Below the pieces are notes generated by a model. The model was not told the DNA's origin. It saw only the letters and a program-made list of their open reading frames with translations, and searched no databases. From Whalleya microplaca (lineage: Eukaryota > Ascomycota > Sordariomycetes > Xylariales > Xylariaceae): DNA of 64,000 nt. Of the stretch, positions 62,513-64,000 are shown one piece after another. The position numbers were made by a program, and so were the translations under genes. The first letter of the stretch is position 1. Every line of letters begins with the position of its first letter. The stretch lies in the NCBI GenBank assembly GCA_022497155.1, contig MU385726.1:434001-498000 (forward strand). Reading direction: 5' to 3'.

Positions 62513-63471
62513 CTATTGGAAGTTTGCGAGTTCAGCACTATTCCATCTGAAAAGATGTTAGTTTATGGGCTTCTATGTCTGGGCACTGTAAATTTTACGT
62601 ACCGGTAGTGTTTGCCATTTAGCTCCCTGCTGGCGTCGACAACAAGCTTTGCGATGACGCCGCCAGGTTTCTTCGGGTCCAACAGACGGCCGGTCTCGTG
62701 CTCATTAACAAAACTAGCGTAGACCTCCGGAGCCATGCCGGTTTTCCCGTCATCTCTAATCTCTTTTTGCATCCCGGTGTCAACCTTGCCCGGCGAGATT
62801 GCGGTAGTAGTAATAGATGGCTCTTCAACAGCCAGGTGAGCACAAAGATGAGTCAGGGCCGCCTTGGAAGTGCCGTAGGATCCCCAGCCTGCGACTGCGC
62901 CGACAGCTGCACCAGAGGAAACAAAGACCACTCGGCCTTTTGACTTCCGAAGTTCAGGGATAGCTTCTTTAAGCTGCCAGCAGAGTCAGCAATACTACTC
63001 CACATATGGTTGTCAGTCTAGGTGAAGCCCACCAGTGCGAGAGCACTAAAGACATTGGCATCATAGGCATGTCTCCAATCTTCAACATTCGATTCGGATA
63101 TTCTTGTGATTGGGGCCATAACACCGTGGTTCACCACAATGCCATCAATCCTGCCGAATGCTTTTACAGTTGATTCGATGATTCGCGGCGCAATCTATGT
63201 ACTAGGTCAGCCAATCTTCCTGCACATAACCTGAAACGTAACGGCGGGAGTTCTGGAAATGGGGATTATTTGATATTTCATGTACTTTAAAGTCTGTCAA
63301 GTCCGCAGTCGCAAAGTCAACGGATGAGGGATGTTGCGTCTTCAAGGCTTGCATGCCTTTATCCGTCCTAGCAACAAGAAACACCTTATGTGACTCTTGA
63401 AGTAATATCTGTGCTACAGCGAGGCCCAGTCCCCGGCTAGCACCGGTGACGATAAACACTTTGGATGCCAT
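62513..63471 (-). CDS. Short-chain dehydrogenase/reductase, benzil/sepiapterin reductase-like
   Basis: Exons 63471-63286, 63194-63033, 62973-62603 and 62546-62513 join in frame to 250 residues, the usual SDR core length. Seen: VTGASRGLGLA at residues 8-18 (cofactor loop), VNHGV at 83-87 where NNAG is usual, VSSG at about 134-137 and YGTSK at 149-153 (catalytic Tyr and Lys). The C-terminus HYRWNSAELANFQ is made by a 34-nt last exon and is typical of cytosolic fungal SDRs of this group. NADPH use is suggested by the Arg13 in GASRGLG. Substrate is unknown. It is transcribed divergently from the FAD oxidoreductase at 63839, sharing a 367-bp promoter region. Confidence 0.88.
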
Positions 63472-63838
63472 TTTGATATAGGTATTTAACTGATCAGAGC
63501 TAATTTGGTAAGATTGTGTGCCAATTATGCCGTCTTGAGGTGATTTATTGATATTGACGGTGTTCGACTTGGGGGAGTTGTATTTTTCAATTTATTTACT
63601 TATCTTATCGGAGCTGTCGGGGCATTGGAGGTGTTAGGTTAGTGGGGTTAAGGAGGGGCAGTCCAGAGCTGTCGGGTCTGCCTCTTTAGGTATAAGACAT
63701 CGACATCACCAGTCCGTCTCATATAGATACTGTACGCAGTACATACATGTATTTCTTGCTTCGGACGCTAGTGAGCTAACCCAGGTACCCACCAAGTACA
63801 TACACACAGTCTACCTCGTCGAGGGGGCCTCTTACACA
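63472..63838. promoter_or_regulatory. Divergent promoter region, SDR and FAD oxidoreductase
   Basis: The 367 bp between two divergent start codons must contain both promoters. It has a T-rich patch at about 63588-63600; no specific binding site can be assigned. Confidence 0.45.
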
Positions 63839-64000
63839 ATGGCTACAACCGTGATACTGGGCGCTGGTATCATCGGTACTTCCACAGCTTACTATCTCTC
63901 CAAGCACCAACCCGGGTCAAGCATCCACCTCGTCGAACCATCACCCGAGCTCTTCGCCTCGGCCTCCGGCTACGCGGGCGGCTTCCTAGCGAAAGACTGG
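63839..64000 (+). CDS. FAD-dependent oxidoreductase (DAO family), 5' part, runs off the window
   Basis: 54 codons from the ATG to the window edge. Seen: VILGAGIIGTSTAYYLSK at residues 5-22, the GxGxxG dinucleotide-binding loop, then IHLVEPSPELFASASGYAGGF, matching the second strand ending in an acidic residue and the SG-x-AGG segment of D-amino-acid-oxidase-type flavoproteins. Such enzymes oxidise amines or amino acids; the substrate cannot be told from this fragment. Confidence 0.8.
   Translation, partial: MATTVILGAGIIGTSTAYYLSKHQPGSSIHLVEPSPELFASASGYAGGFLAKDW

Overview
The window looks like nuclear DNA of a filamentous ascomycete (Pezizomycotina). The genes carry short GT-AG introns of about 50-130 bp. 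The families are typical of such fungi: a HET-domain protein, an AA9 copper monooxygenase, a multi-intron P450, a Helo-like/ankyrin protein and SDRs. One 31-kb block has the signature of repeat-induced point mutation (RIP): extreme AT content, CpA/TpG nearly absent, ATG very rare, and retroelement proteins readable only through scattered stops.

Left flank (1-2.4 kb): a HET-domain gene. Then 2418-33361: one nest of transposons. The outermost element is a relic DNA transposon with 40-bp terminal inverted repeats and TA target duplications. Three LTR retroelements sit in it: LTR-A (2487-24606), LTR-C (24786-28430) and LTR-D (29975-32896). LTR-A is interrupted by LTR-B1 (5570-20010). LTR-B1 is in turn interrupted by a solo LTR of family D (5952-6183) and by a second family-B copy in the opposite orientation, LTR-B2 (6209-13302). 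Most joints keep a recognisable 5-bp target duplication, so the insertion order can be read from the sequence.

Right flank (33.4-64 kb) is ordinary gene space, with genes re-spliced here by hand: a secreted AA9 LPMO (minus), a decayed secreted L-asparaginase (plus), an SDR (plus), an F-box protein (minus), a pisatin-demethylase-like P450 (minus), a 4.7-kb gene-poor gap holding a clean solo LTR with ATACC duplications, an Arg/Ser/Pro-rich protein with a conserved C-terminus (plus), a Helo-like N-domain plus ankyrin protein (minus), the NC2-beta histone-fold transcription regulator (minus), a second SDR (minus), and the first 54 codons of an FAD oxidoreductase (plus) that shares a short divergent promoter with that SDR.

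I see no biosynthetic cluster, no CRISPR and no convincing tRNA or rRNA. No new multi-gene system is evident. The most informative structure is the nested, RIP-mutated transposon stack and what it records about insertion order.
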